Positions 1 through 8,724 are shown, counted from the first letter of the stretch. The stretch: 64,000 nucleotides of DNA from UBA2588 sp002339805 (GCA_045562555.1 JBJKVO010000001.1:1-64000); one strand, 5' to 3'. Translations and numbers: made by a program. Notes: a model not told the origin generated them from the sequence alone.

Positions 1-420
1 AGCGGGTTGTTGTTCTCTATTTCCTCCATATTGAGGACGTTGGCCTTGGTAGCCAGGTCGTCGCCCTAGAGGGGCGTCCGCGGATCCTGGATTTGCAGCA
101 TCTAAAGGTATTTTGGCTTCTTCTTCGGTTATAGAAAGGATCAGAGACCGTAAGACCCTTTCGTCTAATCTTAAATGGTTCTCAAGTTCTTTGTTGAAAG
201 GCGACTCAGTTTCAAAACGAGATAAATGGTATGTTCCTTCAAGGTATTTTTGTTGACCTTTTTGTATTGGGTATGCGAGTCTTCTAGTTCCCCAAGAATG
301 TTCGGATACTACATTACCTTCATGTCCCGATATGAATGTTTTTACTGAGTCCCAGACCTCAGTGTCTTCGGTTTGATTGAGCATTGGGCTCAAAATCACT
401 ACTATTTCGTATTGACGCAA
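1..420 (-). CDS. rpsF: 30S ribosomal protein S6 (3' end cut by window edge)
   Basis: Small-subunit ribosomal protein S6, which binds 16S rRNA with S18. I translated this strand by hand: 140 codons are open to the window edge without a stop. The product begins LRQYEIVVILSPML and carries the family pattern of HSWGTRRLAYPI and GTYHLSRFE around residues 41-70. It then runs into a Gly/Pro/Gln-rich tail typical of long S6 proteins. The start is TTG at 420, chosen because AGGAG lies 6 bases before it and the S6 fold begins there. It lies downstream of glyA on the same strand. In most bacteria ssb and rpsR follow, which here would fall outside the window. Confidence 0.9.
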   Translation of the reverse strand, partial: MRQYEIVVILSPMLNQTEDTEVWDSVKTFISGHEGNVVSEHSWGTRRLAYPIQKGQQKYLEGTYHLSRFETESPFNKELENHLRLDERVLRSLILSITEEEAKIPLDAANPGSADAPLGRRPGYQGQRPQYGGNREQQPA

Positions 421-492
421 ATTTACTCCTACATATAAAAACGAGAATGCACGCAATTATACCAAAGGATATGTTGGGACTCAACTAAAGAT

Positions 493-1734
493 TTAATCTA
501 TTCCAGGTACAGGGTGGCGACCTGCCAAATTCTTAACTCGGTCTGACAATTGGTTTAGTAGATTTAGGTCAGAATTGTTACCTAAAGCGTCAATAATAAT
601 TTCACACACCTCTATGATGTCTTCTTCTGTGAATCCGCGACTAGTTATGGCTGCAGTTCCTACTCTTAGGCCACTTGTGACCCTGGCTGGTTTGGGGTCC
701 CAGGGTATGGAATTTTTGTTTACGATAATCCCAATGTCTTGTAGTGTTTGCTCTGCTTCCTGACCCGTCAATCCTAGTGGAGTCACGTCTGCTAATATAA
801 GGTGGTTATCCGTCCCGCCTGATATAAGCCTCATGCCAGATTCTGCTAAATGTTTGGCCATCAAATTAGCATTTTTAACGACTTGGTGGGCGTAATTAGA
901 AAATTCTGGGGTTAACGCTTCTCCAAAGCACACTGCTTTCGCGGCTATTACATGCATAAAAGGCCCTCCTTGTGAATATGGAAACACTCCATAATCGACT
1001 TTTTTGGCCAGTTCTTCTGTAGTTAATATGATCCCTCCTCTTGGACCACGTAGTGTTTTCTGGGTGGTAGATGTAATTATATCTGCAAATCCTGCTGGTG
1101 AAGGATGGGCTCCTCCCGCAATTAAGCCTGAAATATGAGCCATGTCTACCATTAATAGAGCTCCTACGCTTTCAGCTATGGTCTTGAGTTTTTGGAAATC
1201 TAATACTCTTGGATATGCACTGCAGCCTGCAACGATTAATTTCGGAGAGTGTTCTTTGGCAAGAGATTCAATTTCATTGTAATCGATAGTCTCACTATCA
1301 CGCGTAACGCCGTAAGGGACAAAGTTGTACAGATTACCTGAGAAGCTTACTTTAGCGCCATGAGTTAAGTGTCCTCCTTGATCTAATCGCATTCCAAGGA
1401 CCGTATCACCAGGTTCTAGAACAGCAAAATATGCAGCCATGTTTGCTTGGGCGCCACTATGTGGCTGTACATTGGCATGTGGCATTTCGAATAATTGTTT
1501 GGCTCTTTCGATAGCTATGGATTCAGCCACGTCTACGTATTCGCATCCAGCATAATACCGTCTTCCTGGATATCCCTCAGCATACTTGTTACCCATTAAG
1601 CTGGATTGAGCTTCGATAACGTTTTTGCTTGCATAATTTTCCGAAGCGATTAGCACTATGTTATCGGTTTGTCTCCGAATCTCATTTTGCATTGCTTCAT
1701 ATATTGCTGGGTCGGCCGTTTTTAAATTGGACAT
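493..1734 (-). CDS. glyA: Serine hydroxymethyltransferase
   Basis: PLP enzyme interconverting serine plus tetrahydrofolate with glycine plus 5,10-methylene-THF; it is cytosolic and the main source of one-carbon units. At 413 residues it is the normal bacterial length. Visible marks are the N-terminal LIASENYAS near residue 28, YAEGYPGRRYY near 51, the VDMAHISGL aspartate/histidine region near 196, and the PLP lysine K226 in TSTTQKTLRGPRGG. The C-terminal RVGTAAITSRG is intact. The gene starts 23 bases after the unknown gene at 1758-2519 and precedes rpsF, so the three are probably co-transcribed. Confidence 0.97.
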   Translation of the reverse strand: MSNLKTADPAIYEAMQNEIRRQTDNIVLIASENYASKNVIEAQSSLMGNKYAEGYPGRRYYAGCEYVDVAESIAIERAKQLFEMPHANVQPHSGAQANMAAYFAVLEPGDTVLGMRLDQGGHLTHGAKVSFSGNLYNFVPYGVTRDSETIDYNEIESLAKEHSPKLIVAGCSAYPRVLDFQKLKTIAESVGALLMVDMAHISGLIAGGAHPSPAGFADIITSTTQKTLRGPRGGIILTTEELAKKVDYGVFPYSQGGPFMHVIAAKAVCFGEALTPEFSNYAHQVVKNANLMAKHLAESGMRLISGGTDNHLILADVTPLGLTGQEAEQTLQDIGIIVNKNSIPWDPKPARVTSGLRVGTAAITSRGFTEEDIIEVCEIIIDALGNNSDLNLLNQLSDRVKNLAGRHPVPGID

Positions 1735-1757
1735 AACTCTCCTAGTATATTGTTTAC

Positions 1758-2519
1758 TTATTGCTCGAGGTAATCAATTTTATCGTCTATTTGTTTGACA
1801 CTTTCATAGTCTTCTTCGGCTATTTTGTAACACCTGTCTAAGTATAAACTGGCTATGGTTAACCCATTGGGGTTCATATTAGTAGCCGCTCGAATTAATT
1901 CGTTGATTTTGAATGTGGCGGGTAGGTGTTTGGACATTAATTGCAGTTCTGAAGTGGTTTCTTTTACCATTATGTCATCAGAGGTATCTTGTGAAAATTT
2001 AAGCTTACTTAGAAGTTTAGTGACTTCCAGTAATTTATCTTTTTCAGTCAAAAGATCAAATAATACATCATTAACGTCAAGTGAATTATCTGACGAAGGC
2101 TCAAGATCTTTGTGAGGATCCAACGATGTCGACTCCGGTGGGTTTATTTCTCTTGAAGAATAAGATGAAGAATATTCTTGGACCGTATTATTGACTAATT
2201 CCATAAGGCGAGTGACGTCGTAAGAAAATATACTCCCTCCGTTAATTAGATCATCAGATCTGTTCGTCGCGAGTATCTGAAGTTCTTGAAGCGTGTAGTT
2301 ATCTTCTGGAGCAGGAGGCATAGAAAAAGACGTAAAGTTGTCTGTTGGGATTTCACCAAGTGTTGAAGCAAGAAATGGAGGTACATATTTAGATAGATCT
2401 GATTTTAATGGTAGTATGACAATATAAGACGAGTATACTTTCTCAGGCTCAGTCGATACCGTGAAGTATACCAATGCATGTCCTCTTGGATTATTAGGGT
2501 CTCCCTGATCAAAAATCAT
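1758..2519 (-). CDS. Conserved-looking hypothetical protein upstream of glyA
   Basis: I do not recognise the family. The 253-residue product has no signal peptide or membrane segment. The N-terminal part (about residues 13-75) alternates hydrophobic strands: HALVYFTVS, YSSYIVILPL and a proline-rich segment. The middle is Ser/Glu-rich and probably disordered (about 110-140). The C-terminal part (145-253) looks like amphipathic helices ending in a charged LDRCYKIAEEDYESVKQ region. The strand-rich start followed by helices suggests a cytosolic scaffold or regulatory protein, but that is inference only. It begins a likely operon with glyA and rpsF, divergent from the MaoC gene at 2680. Confidence 0.7.
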   Translation of the reverse strand: MIFDQGDPNNPRGHALVYFTVSTEPEKVYSSYIVILPLKSDLSKYVPPFLASTLGEIPTDNFTSFSMPPAPEDNYTLQELQILATNRSDDLINGGSIFSYDVTRLMELVNNTVQEYSSSYSSREINPPESTSLDPHKDLEPSSDNSLDVNDVLFDLLTEKDKLLEVTKLLSKLKFSQDTSDDIMVKETTSELQLMSKHLPATFKINELIRAATNMNPNGLTIASLYLDRCYKIAEEDYESVKQIDDKIDYLEQ

Positions 2520-2613
2520 ATCTTTACCACCACTTATATAAATTATAGAAGATTTGTGAAGATAGGGCTACATGTTACGTGTTTAGATTGCAAGATTTAA
2601 GCACGTTATGTAT

Positions 2614-2642
2614 TTAACAAGAACACACAAATAATGTATTAT
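2614..2642 (+). promoter_or_regulatory. Probable sigma-70 promoter of the MaoC/SelW-like operon
   Basis: TTAACA, a 17-base spacer and TATTAT sit 38 bases before the start codon at 2680, in the divergent gap with the gene ending at 2519. The spacing is ideal and each box is close to consensus. No experimental support. Confidence 0.5.
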
Positions 2643-2679
2643 GTAGATATTCAAAAGATGGCCAACTAGTGGAGGTTCT

Positions 2680-3099
2680 ATGTCTGAAGAAAGTTTGAAA
2701 GATTTTGTCTATGATGATGTTGTCATAGGCGAAGCTTTAGGTAGTTATTCTTATGTGCTCACTGAAGAAATGCTGGATACTTTTAGAAAAGCGGTGGAAG
2801 ATCCAGAAGCAAGATTTCCTACTCTGGGCGTCAAGCATGATGCAACAGCTTTTGCAATGGTGTACGACGATAAGGTGGGTACAGTCAATGCTGGCAATGA
2901 AGTTGAATTTTTCAATCCTCCGATACCGGGCAAGAAGATCATTGTCACGGGTAGGATACAGGATAAATATACTAAAAGAGATAACCCATATATTGTCATA
3001 GAGGCTACAGCAGAAGATGAAGATGGAAGATTGATTGAGAAATTGAGAACGTACCAAATAAAAAAACCGGAGGTTTTAGGGAAGAAATGGCAGAAATAA
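2680..3099 (+). CDS. MaoC-like hot-dog protein, FAS1/N-terminal type
   Basis: The 139-residue product has the shape of the N-terminal MaoC-like dehydratase family: VGEALGSYSYVLTEEMLDTFRKAVED near the start, then GTVNAGNEVEFFNPPIPGKKIIVTGRI (about 69-95) and a YIVIEATAEDEDGRLIEKLRTYQI strand pair. Such proteins act on acyl-CoA thioesters, usually as one half of a hydratase heterodimer. The catalytic Asp/His motif is not obvious here. It is more likely in the partner gene, which overlaps its 3' end by 13 bases. The RBS GGAGG stands before the ATG. The substrate cannot be told from sequence. Confidence 0.75.
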   Translation: MSEESLKDFVYDDVVIGEALGSYSYVLTEEMLDTFRKAVEDPEARFPTLGVKHDATAFAMVYDDKVGTVNAGNEVEFFNPPIPGKKIIVTGRIQDKYTKRDNPYIVIEATAEDEDGRLIEKLRTYQIKKPEVLGKKWQK

Positions 3100-3503
3100 A
3101 AATAGATGATGTGTTGCCTAGTGTCACAAAAACCATAACTCAAGAAAAAATAGAGTTGTTTGAGGATTGTGGAATACTAGATCGACAAAATATTCATAAC
3201 AATCCTGAAATTGCTCGAGAACGCTTAAAATTTGATCATCCCATTGCATCAGGCAGAATGTCTGTAACTTACGCTGCTGAAATAATCCGTAAATATGTTG
3301 GAGAAGATGCATTCTATCATTCAGGTACTGTTAATTTGAAATATTTGAAGCCTCTTATACAAGGGGACACAGTAAGTGTGAGTGGAAGTGTGGTATCGAC
3401 GGAACAAATAGATGCGGGTTTACTTGTAACCATAAACATACAGTGTGAAAATCAAAATGGAGAAAAAACCGCTATTGGCCAAGGTTCAGCGGTTGTGAAA
3501 TAA
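3087..3503 (+). CDS. MaoC-like hot-dog dehydratase, second subunit
   Basis: A 138-residue hot-dog protein, most similar in layout to C-terminal MaoC domains. It has IASGRMSVTYAAEIIRKYVGEDAF near the middle, then VNLKYLKPLIQGDTVSVSGSVVS, the usual strand pair after the hot-dog helix. The expected hydratase pattern (D then H in a helix preceding the long strand) is partly kept in KFDHPIASG (about residues 50-58). The start overlaps the preceding hot-dog gene, which points to a translationally coupled heterodimer. It is followed 10 bases later by the SelW-like gene with its own strong AAGGAGGA. Confidence 0.72.
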   Translation: MAEIKIDDVLPSVTKTITQEKIELFEDCGILDRQNIHNNPEIARERLKFDHPIASGRMSVTYAAEIIRKYVGEDAFYHSGTVNLKYLKPLIQGDTVSVSGSVVSTEQIDAGLLVTINIQCENQNGEKTAIGQGSAVVK

Positions 3504-3513
3504 AGGAGGAATT

Positions 3514-3816
3514 ATGGCTAGTGCAGAATTTGGTAAAGTTGAATTAGAAATTGTTTACTGCGTTCCTTGAGGGTACCATGCTTTAGCCACGTGGTTGGCT
3601 ACAGAAATATGGAGATCGCAGGATGTTGGAGATGTGGCAGTTAAACTAACTCCAGCTGGAGGAGGCCGTCTAGAAATGTATTTAGATGGCGAAAAAATAT
3701 TTGATCGTAAAGATGAAGATGGAGTCTATCCCAATTTGACGAAAGTGAATGAGCTTAAAATGGTTGTAGCAGACAGAATTTTCGACATAGATGAATCGGT
3801 AGCTAACTCTGTTTAA
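3514..3816 (+). CDS. SelW/Rdx-family protein, probable selenoprotein (TGA = Sec19)
   Basis: Small thioredoxin-fold protein of the SelT/SelW/SelH (Rdx) family, a thiol redox type of uncertain substrate. Reading from the ATG behind AAGGAGGA gives MASAEFGKVELEIVYCVP, then an in-frame TGA at 3568-3570, then GYHALATWLATEIW and the rest to a TAA, 100 residues in all. The TGA falls on the second cysteine of the family's CxxC, giving C16-V-P-U19, the classic CxxU of SelW. The strand-helix start, the later LEMYLDGEKIFDRKDEDG and the length near 90-100 all fit. A hairpin at 3584-3601 sits where a bacterial SECIS should. Annotators would normally start at 3595 and lose the active site. Function in Se-dependent redox is inferred; Sec insertion needs selABCD elsewhere. 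Confidence 0.85.
3584..3601 (+). promoter_or_regulatory. Candidate bacterial SECIS hairpin for the SelW-like gene
   Basis: TAGCCA pairs perfectly with TGGCTA around the six-base loop CGTGGT. The stem starts 13 bases after the in-frame TGA. In E. coli fdhF the upper SECIS stem starts about 11 bases after the TGA and its loop carries a conserved GU. Here GU stands at almost the same distance. Confidence 0.65.
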
Positions 3817-3827
3817 GATGAGGATTT

Positions 3828-4529
3828 GTGAATTCTGAACATTTTGCAATAGTATCCGCAGGCGTACAATCTCTCAATGACTGGAGAGCAATAATCCTAA
3901 ACCAGCATATACAATTAGATTTGACTAATTGTGACTTGTCTAATTGTGATTTAACGGGTGCTAAATTGGGCAATGCGCTACTTATGGATTCTAATTTGAA
4001 AGATTCCAAGCTGTCATATGCCAATTTAGCTAATGCAGATCTTAGTGGAGCGAATTTAGAAAACTGTGATTTAGCGAGAGCATCTCTAGAAAGTTGTACC
4101 TTGTTGGAAGCTAATTTATATAATACTAATCTTTTTTGGGCGGATGTTAAAAACTCTAACCTTTCTAAAAGTAATCTTCGAAATTCTAGACTCATGAGGA
4201 CTTGTTTTGTAGCTTCAGATCTGACTGAGGCAGATTGCAGTCAGTCGACTATGATAGAAGTTGATTTAAGAAATGCGGATTTAAGAAATGCGAATTTTCG
4301 GAATTCTAATATGAATGGAGCAGATATGAGCAGGGCTGTTATGGAAGGCGCTGATTTCCAATATGCAATGATCAGGGACTCCCACTGGGTAATGGCAGAT
4401 TTGCGAGGAGCTGATTACACAAATGCGAGTTTGTACCGTGTAGACATGACTATGGCCAAATATGATGACTCAACGCTATTTCCTCCAGGCTTCAACCCTG
4501 AATATTCCCCGCAAGATAGCGATTATTAA
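3828..4529 (+). CDS. Pentapeptide-repeat protein
   Basis: The 233-residue product is made mostly of A(D/N)LXX pentapeptide repeats. Examples run from LTNCDLSNCDLTGAKL (about 26-41) through ADLSGANLENCDLA to ADLRNANFRNSNMNGADMS (about 150-170), with a shorter break near residues 100-130. Such proteins fold as a right-handed four-sided beta helix. Known members have diverse roles, including DNA-mimic gyrase protection, but no specific role can be assigned here. Start is GTG at 3828 with GAGGA 5 bases before it, 11 bases after the SelW-like stop. No signal peptide. Confidence 0.88.
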   Translation: MNSEHFAIVSAGVQSLNDWRAIILNQHIQLDLTNCDLSNCDLTGAKLGNALLMDSNLKDSKLSYANLANADLSGANLENCDLARASLESCTLLEANLYNTNLFWADVKNSNLSKSNLRNSRLMRTCFVASDLTEADCSQSTMIEVDLRNADLRNANFRNSNMNGADMSRAVMEGADFQYAMIRDSHWVMADLRGADYTNASLYRVDMTMAKYDDSTLFPPGFNPEYSPQDSDY

Positions 4530-4559
4530 AATGAAGGTATGGTCCCGAGAGAGTGAAGT

Positions 4560-5441
4560 GTGGAAATTAAAATTGTAAAATCCAATAGTCCTGGGTCTGG
4601 TTGCACCCTAACATCACTTGCGATAGTAAGGCAGCAAATATTAAAAAATCAAAAAGTTGCTTACCTGTCATATGATAGTCAAGAACTTGGATATATTCAG
4701 TCATGGATGACTGAGGATAATTTCAAGGCTTTTGGGGCGGTAGATTGTGACTATACAAGCTTAGTAAACTCAGAGATAGACTTATTAGTAGTAGACTTAG
4801 GTGTTACTAACGAATTGGATGATTCATTGTCAGGGATAGCTAGTGAGACAATTTATGTACATAATTGCTCTGCAGGCTTCCCTATTACTTCAGAAGAGGT
4901 AAATTCAGGCAGCAATACTAAGTTATTACTGAATAAAGTCCCAGAATATAAAAATACCGAATTAGAACAATATCTTAACTCTTCGGATACTAATACTGCG
5001 GGAATTCTAGGTGTAATCAATGAAGATCGGTATTTGAACGGGTTATCGTTTGCTGAGATCCTTGAAGCAGTGAAAGGGTATGTGATTGATGGATCAGTGG
5101 ATTCTACCCCTTATGTAGAAAGGTTTCTAATAGGTGGAAATATAATGGATTCTGGCGAAGGTTATTTTGCTAGATATGATCATCAGGCTGTTGTTACACG
5201 TGGGGGGAGACCAGATATTCAGATGTCTAGCATTATGAATGGCACTAAATGTCTGATCCTTACTGGATCGGTAAAGCCCACAGAATATATAATCTCTGAG
5301 GCTAGGAAACATAGTGTGCCAATGATTTCGGTGGAAGTTTCAACTGAGGAAACTATTGCCCTTCTATCGGTAGCGTTCGGAGACAAACCGGCTTGTGCTG
5401 AAAGGATTGATAGATTTGTTCAATTGTTGGATGCTAATTAA
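4560..5441 (+). CDS. DRTGG-domain protein with a degenerate BioD-like P-loop half
   Basis: The C-terminal half (about 190-293) is a DRTGG domain, with the region GGRPDIQMSSIMNGTKCLILTG followed by KHSVPMISVEVSTEETIALLS. Such domains occur in phosphotransacetylase-like and CBS-containing regulatory proteins. The N-terminal half has the layout of the BioD/Pta-type P-loop domain (IKIVKSNSPGSGCTLTSLAIVRQQIL). The Walker A lysine is missing, however: GSGCT replaces GxGKT, so ATP use is doubtful. Start is GTG. It is last in the + strand cluster and convergent with the hydrolase at 5446. A sensory or regulatory role is inference. Confidence 0.65.
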   Translation: MEIKIVKSNSPGSGCTLTSLAIVRQQILKNQKVAYLSYDSQELGYIQSWMTEDNFKAFGAVDCDYTSLVNSEIDLLVVDLGVTNELDDSLSGIASETIYVHNCSAGFPITSEEVNSGSNTKLLLNKVPEYKNTELEQYLNSSDTNTAGILGVINEDRYLNGLSFAEILEAVKGYVIDGSVDSTPYVERFLIGGNIMDSGEGYFARYDHQAVVTRGGRPDIQMSSIMNGTKCLILTGSVKPTEYIISEARKHSVPMISVEVSTEETIALLSVAFGDKPACAERIDRFVQLLDAN

Positions 5442-5445
5442 AGTT

Positions 5446-6972
5446 TTATAAACCTGAATTCAACAAACTTAATATCTCGTATGTGATGCATGTTAATCCG
5501 GTTGCCATATAGGGGGCATCACAGGTTCCTCGTTGGTGTCCTAATTCAGAGTTAGCCAAGACAGATATAGATATATCTAGTTTGGGTGAATACATTAATA
5601 CGGAGCTGTATCCTCCTCCTCCTCCTGGATGGCCATACGTTTTAATAGTTGTTCCATCTGGCATAGGGTGTACTCTTTCTGCTATATGATACCCATACCT
5701 TTGAGTGACTCCACCTAAAATTATGTCTTCTTCTATGATGGATTTGAGTATTAAGTTTCGATTATGGTCTGATAAGGCGTTGCCTTTTGGACTATATAAT
5801 TCATATCCCCAAATAGCCATATTCTCTGGAGTTGTAAATCCACCAGCTCCAGCCCATGCTAACCTTCCGTCCTGTTCGAAATAGTCGATCTTATACCAGT
5901 CTGGTACTCCAATTGGTCTCATTTTGGTTAGATCGCCGAATCCTCCGTACCCTCCGTACATGGAGTAATTTGCATGAGGTAAGGCCATAGTATCGGGTAT
6001 TCTCGTTGCAGGTCTAAACCCGATTTGTAAAGACAATGGCTGGAATAAATCCTCCTCATACAATGTTGCAAGTTGTTTTTGTGATTGAAATTGAGCAATT
6101 AATCCTAGCAATACTGAACTGTTATTCGAATATTCATATCCACCTGGATTAGATCCTGGTTTAGTCGTTAACGCCAGATAATCGCTAGGATGCCAATCAG
6201 GTTTACTCACTACATAATTGAGATATTTGGAATTGGTGTCTTTATCTCCGTGACCACCTCTCATAAGTAGAAGTTCTTCTACGGTGCTATCCGGGAATAG
6301 ACTTTGATCGAGCCGCTGGTATAGTGAGTGTCCTTTCAAAAGGTCTGAAAGTCGATCATTTAAACTATAGAAATCCGCTTCTATTTGTTTAAGAATTAAT
6401 GCACTTATGAAAGTTTTAGAAGTACTCATTATACCTATAGGTTGATCAGTACGTAATGGTACTGACTCATAGGCATTCCCCTTAGCTTCAGACCATAATT
6501 TATCTCCAGCGAATACGGCAACCGAGATCCCCATTTTGGTTGTTAGAGAATCAAAATTATTGGCTACTATTTGAGATAATTTAGAGGTGATGTCATCGTC
6601 GAAAGCCTTGTATGCTGTTTTGTTGATGAACTTTGGGGGATCAATTTTGGCGTGTTTTATATATTTAAGCGATGCTACATGAGGTGTCGGTTTGGTGGAC
6701 CCTTGGGTTTCTGTATTTTCGTTCTTAGTAGGGATTAATTCTATTTCTGTCTGAGAATCACTAGTGTTATCAAGGATTTCTGGTTTATCTGATTCTGTTT
6801 CAGTTGTCTTAACATAAGCCTGCGGTTCATCTTTGTGAGGCGTTGGGTCTTGGGGTATAGATTTAGTCGGTGATGGTTCAACAGATGTCGGGGTTGATGA
6901 TTGATACGATGAGCTCTCTTGGCATGCAACAAAACAGAAGACGCATAATAAGCTGAAAAAGAAAAGTTTCAA
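5446..6972 (-). CDS. Serine hydrolase of the beta-lactamase/PBP-like family, lipoprotein
   Basis: A 508-residue exported lipoprotein with a type II signal and lipobox FVAC17, then a long Ser/Thr/Pro/Glu-rich linker (about 18-105). The catalytic domain has S183-T-S-K186 (SxxK), YEYSNNSS for the YxN motif near residue 285, and GHPGGGGGYSSVL near 448 as the third (HxG) motif. Class-C-like hydrolases, DD-peptidases and esterases share this fold, so the substrate is open. A surface-anchored esterase or peptidase is likely. It is the last gene of a three-gene operon after the ABM protein, with a 5-base gap. Confidence 0.85.
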   Translation of the reverse strand: MKLFFFSLLCVFCFVACQESSSYQSSTPTSVEPSPTKSIPQDPTPHKDEPQAYVKTTETESDKPEILDNTSDSQTEIELIPTKNENTETQGSTKPTPHVASLKYIKHAKIDPPKFINKTAYKAFDDDITSKLSQIVANNFDSLTTKMGISVAVFAGDKLWSEAKGNAYESVPLRTDQPIGIMSTSKTFISALILKQIEADFYSLNDRLSDLLKGHSLYQRLDQSLFPDSTVEELLLMRGGHGDKDTNSKYLNYVVSKPDWHPSDYLALTTKPGSNPGGYEYSNNSSVLLGLIAQFQSQKQLATLYEEDLFQPLSLQIGFRPATRIPDTMALPHANYSMYGGYGGFGDLTKMRPIGVPDWYKIDYFEQDGRLAWAGAGGFTTPENMAIWGYELYSPKGNALSDHNRNLILKSIIEEDIILGGVTQRYGYHIAERVHPMPDGTTIKTYGHPGGGGGYSSVLMYSPKLDISISVLANSELGHQRGTCDAPYMATGLTCITYEILSLLNSGL

Positions 6973-6977
6973 CAGGT

Positions 6978-7262
6978 CTATTCCATGTTGAATCTTTCTG
7001 ATTCAGGATTACGTGACCATAATAAGTCAGCGCCTTCCATGGCTACTTTACGTGCCTCACTGGCTCGCCAATCATCGTAAATTTCGTTACTTTCCCAAGT
7101 TACTAAGGTTGTGATTTGGCAAGGATCAGATATTCCAATCATGGTTTGTCTAGATCCAAATCCAGGCGCTTTGCTCTGTGCAAGACCATTGCCATCTAAT
7201 ATGGTTTTTGCTTCTTCAATTTTGTTTGGTTTTGCCCAGTGGTGTGTTATTACTCCGATCAT
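6978..7262 (-). CDS. Antibiotic-biosynthesis-monooxygenase (ABM) domain protein
   Basis: A 94-residue dimeric alpha+beta barrel type protein. MIGVITHHWAKPNKIEEAKTIL and the APGFGSRQTMIGISDPCQITTLVTWES pattern match small ABM/heme-degrading-like proteins. A tryptophan sits in VTWESNEIYDDWRASEA. The family covers quinol monooxygenases, IsdG-like heme degraders and proteins of unknown role. No residue here decides between them. It lies between a CPA2 antiporter gene (18-base gap) and the lipoprotein hydrolase (5-base gap) on the same strand. Confidence 0.75.
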   Translation of the reverse strand: MIGVITHHWAKPNKIEEAKTILDGNGLAQSKAPGFGSRQTMIGISDPCQITTLVTWESNEIYDDWRASEARKVAMEGADLLWSRNPESERFNME

Positions 7263-7280
7263 GATGTTTTCATCTCCGTG

Positions 7281-8591
7281 CTAATTCTTGTCTCTTGCAA
7301 AAAGAGGGACCAATAGTAAAGGAGCTAATATAGTGGTGATAATAGTCATTATGATACTTATCGTGAATACTGATTGGTTTATTATTCCTTGACTTAGTCC
7401 TATGCCAGCTATAATTAAGGCAACTTCCCCTCTTGGCATCATTCCTATACCGATTCTAGTGCTTTGCAATAAATTGAATTTAAATGCAAGTGCAGGTAAT
7501 CCAGAACCTAACACTTTTGTCAGGATTGCCACAACGGAGATTAATAATCCAGCGACTAGCGCGGTATGGATCGAGCTTACGTCTACCAGCATGCCCATTA
7601 CTACGAAAAATACTGGTACCAAGAAATTTTTAATAGGCTCGATGCTATGTTCGAGTTTTTCTTTTATTTGGGTGGTAGAAAATGCTAATCCTGCAGAGAA
7701 TGCCCCGATTATGAATGCTAGTCCAAACATTTCCGCTAATCCAGAACATAATAATGCCAGGCCTAGAACAATTGGTATATTTGCTTCGACGGAGCCTAAT
7801 TTGTTAAGAAATTTCTCAATATATTTCGAGGTTAATAGACCAATGCCTGTTAAAGCTACCCAAAAGATTATGGCTTTGGCTCCAATTGCTCCTACTGACC
7901 ACATATCAACTTTACCTGATATGCTTATGCCTACTATGATTGATAGGATCAGGATTCCTAGTATGTCATCGATTACAGCAGCGGCTATAATAGTTGTTCC
8001 TTCTGATGAAGTCAGTTTCCCTATATCGGCTAATACTCTTGCGGTGATACCTACAGAGGTTGCAGTGAGTATAGATCCCATAAACAAAGCTTCTAAAGAC
8101 CATATACCTGCCGGCCCAGCTATTCCTAGTAGCACACTTGAATAAGCTCCTAAGAAGAATGGGAATATTACTCCGCCTAATGCAACTACCGTTGCTGGTC
8201 CTGAGTATTTAAGGAAAGTTTTAAAGTCTGTTTCCAAGCCTACAGCGAATAACAGAATTATGGATCCTATTTGGGCTACTGAGAAGAGTTCGTTAGAAAC
8301 TGGCAAAGCACCTGCTTCTAAAATATTTGGTAGTGGAAACAGTGGCCCAAAGAAAGGAAGTGGGAACGCTCCTAGTGCAAAGGGGCCAATTAAAATACCT
8401 ACTCCTATTTCTGCTAGTACGGAGGGTATTTTAAGGTACTTGCTTGCTACAAAACCTGCCAATTTGGCGGCTATTAATATAACTCCTATTTGGATTAAGA
8501 GTACAGTAACAATGTGTGTAATGTTTGAGGCACCCCCTCCGGATGCTGCCAGGTTGCTCATCGTGTTGGTGAATAAATTAAGTGTGTCCAT
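7281..8591 (-). CDS. CPA2-family monovalent cation/proton antiporter (KefB type)
   Basis: A 436-residue inner-membrane protein with about 12-13 hydrophobic segments. Family marks are KIPSVLAEIGVGILIGPFALG near residue 52, the ion-binding region AAAVIDDILGILILS (two aspartates, about 205), and GMMPRGEVALIIAGIGLSQG near 385. It exchanges Na+ or K+ for H+. No C-terminal TrkA-N domain is attached, so it resembles simple NapA/KefB-like antiporters. It is first in an operon with the ABM protein and the hydrolase lipoprotein, divergent from thrC. Confidence 0.9.
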   Translation of the reverse strand: MDTLNLFTNTMSNLAASGGGASNITHIVTVLLIQIGVILIAAKLAGFVASKYLKIPSVLAEIGVGILIGPFALGAFPLPFFGPLFPLPNILEAGALPVSNELFSVAQIGSIILLFAVGLETDFKTFLKYSGPATVVALGGVIFPFFLGAYSSVLLGIAGPAGIWSLEALFMGSILTATSVGITARVLADIGKLTSSEGTTIIAAAVIDDILGILILSIIVGISISGKVDMWSVGAIGAKAIIFWVALTGIGLLTSKYIEKFLNKLGSVEANIPIVLGLALLCSGLAEMFGLAFIIGAFSAGLAFSTTQIKEKLEHSIEPIKNFLVPVFFVVMGMLVDVSSIHTALVAGLLISVVAILTKVLGSGLPALAFKFNLLQSTRIGIGMMPRGEVALIIAGIGLSQGIINQSVFTISIIMTIITTILAPLLLVPLFARDKN

Positions 8592-8648
8592 GTCTATTCC
8601 TAAGCGTCTAAAGGTGATTTGTAATGGGAGATATTGTAGTAAATATAT

Positions 8649-8677
8649 TTGACATTGTATAGGTGCTTTGCTACCAT
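8649..8677 (+). promoter_or_regulatory. Possible promoter of the thrC operon
   Basis: TTGACA, a 17-base spacer and TACCAT stand 48 bases before the thrC GTG. The -35 box is perfect and the -10 box is weak. Confidence 0.4.
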
Positions 8678-8724
8678 TTTTCGCTGGACGAAGGTAATAA
8701 ACTCCTAGTTCGGAGAGATTTATA

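Noticed and set aside
7402..8145. Long plus-strand ORF of 247 codons
   Set aside because: Antisense shadow of the antiporter gene, whose helices and motifs are clear on the minus strand.
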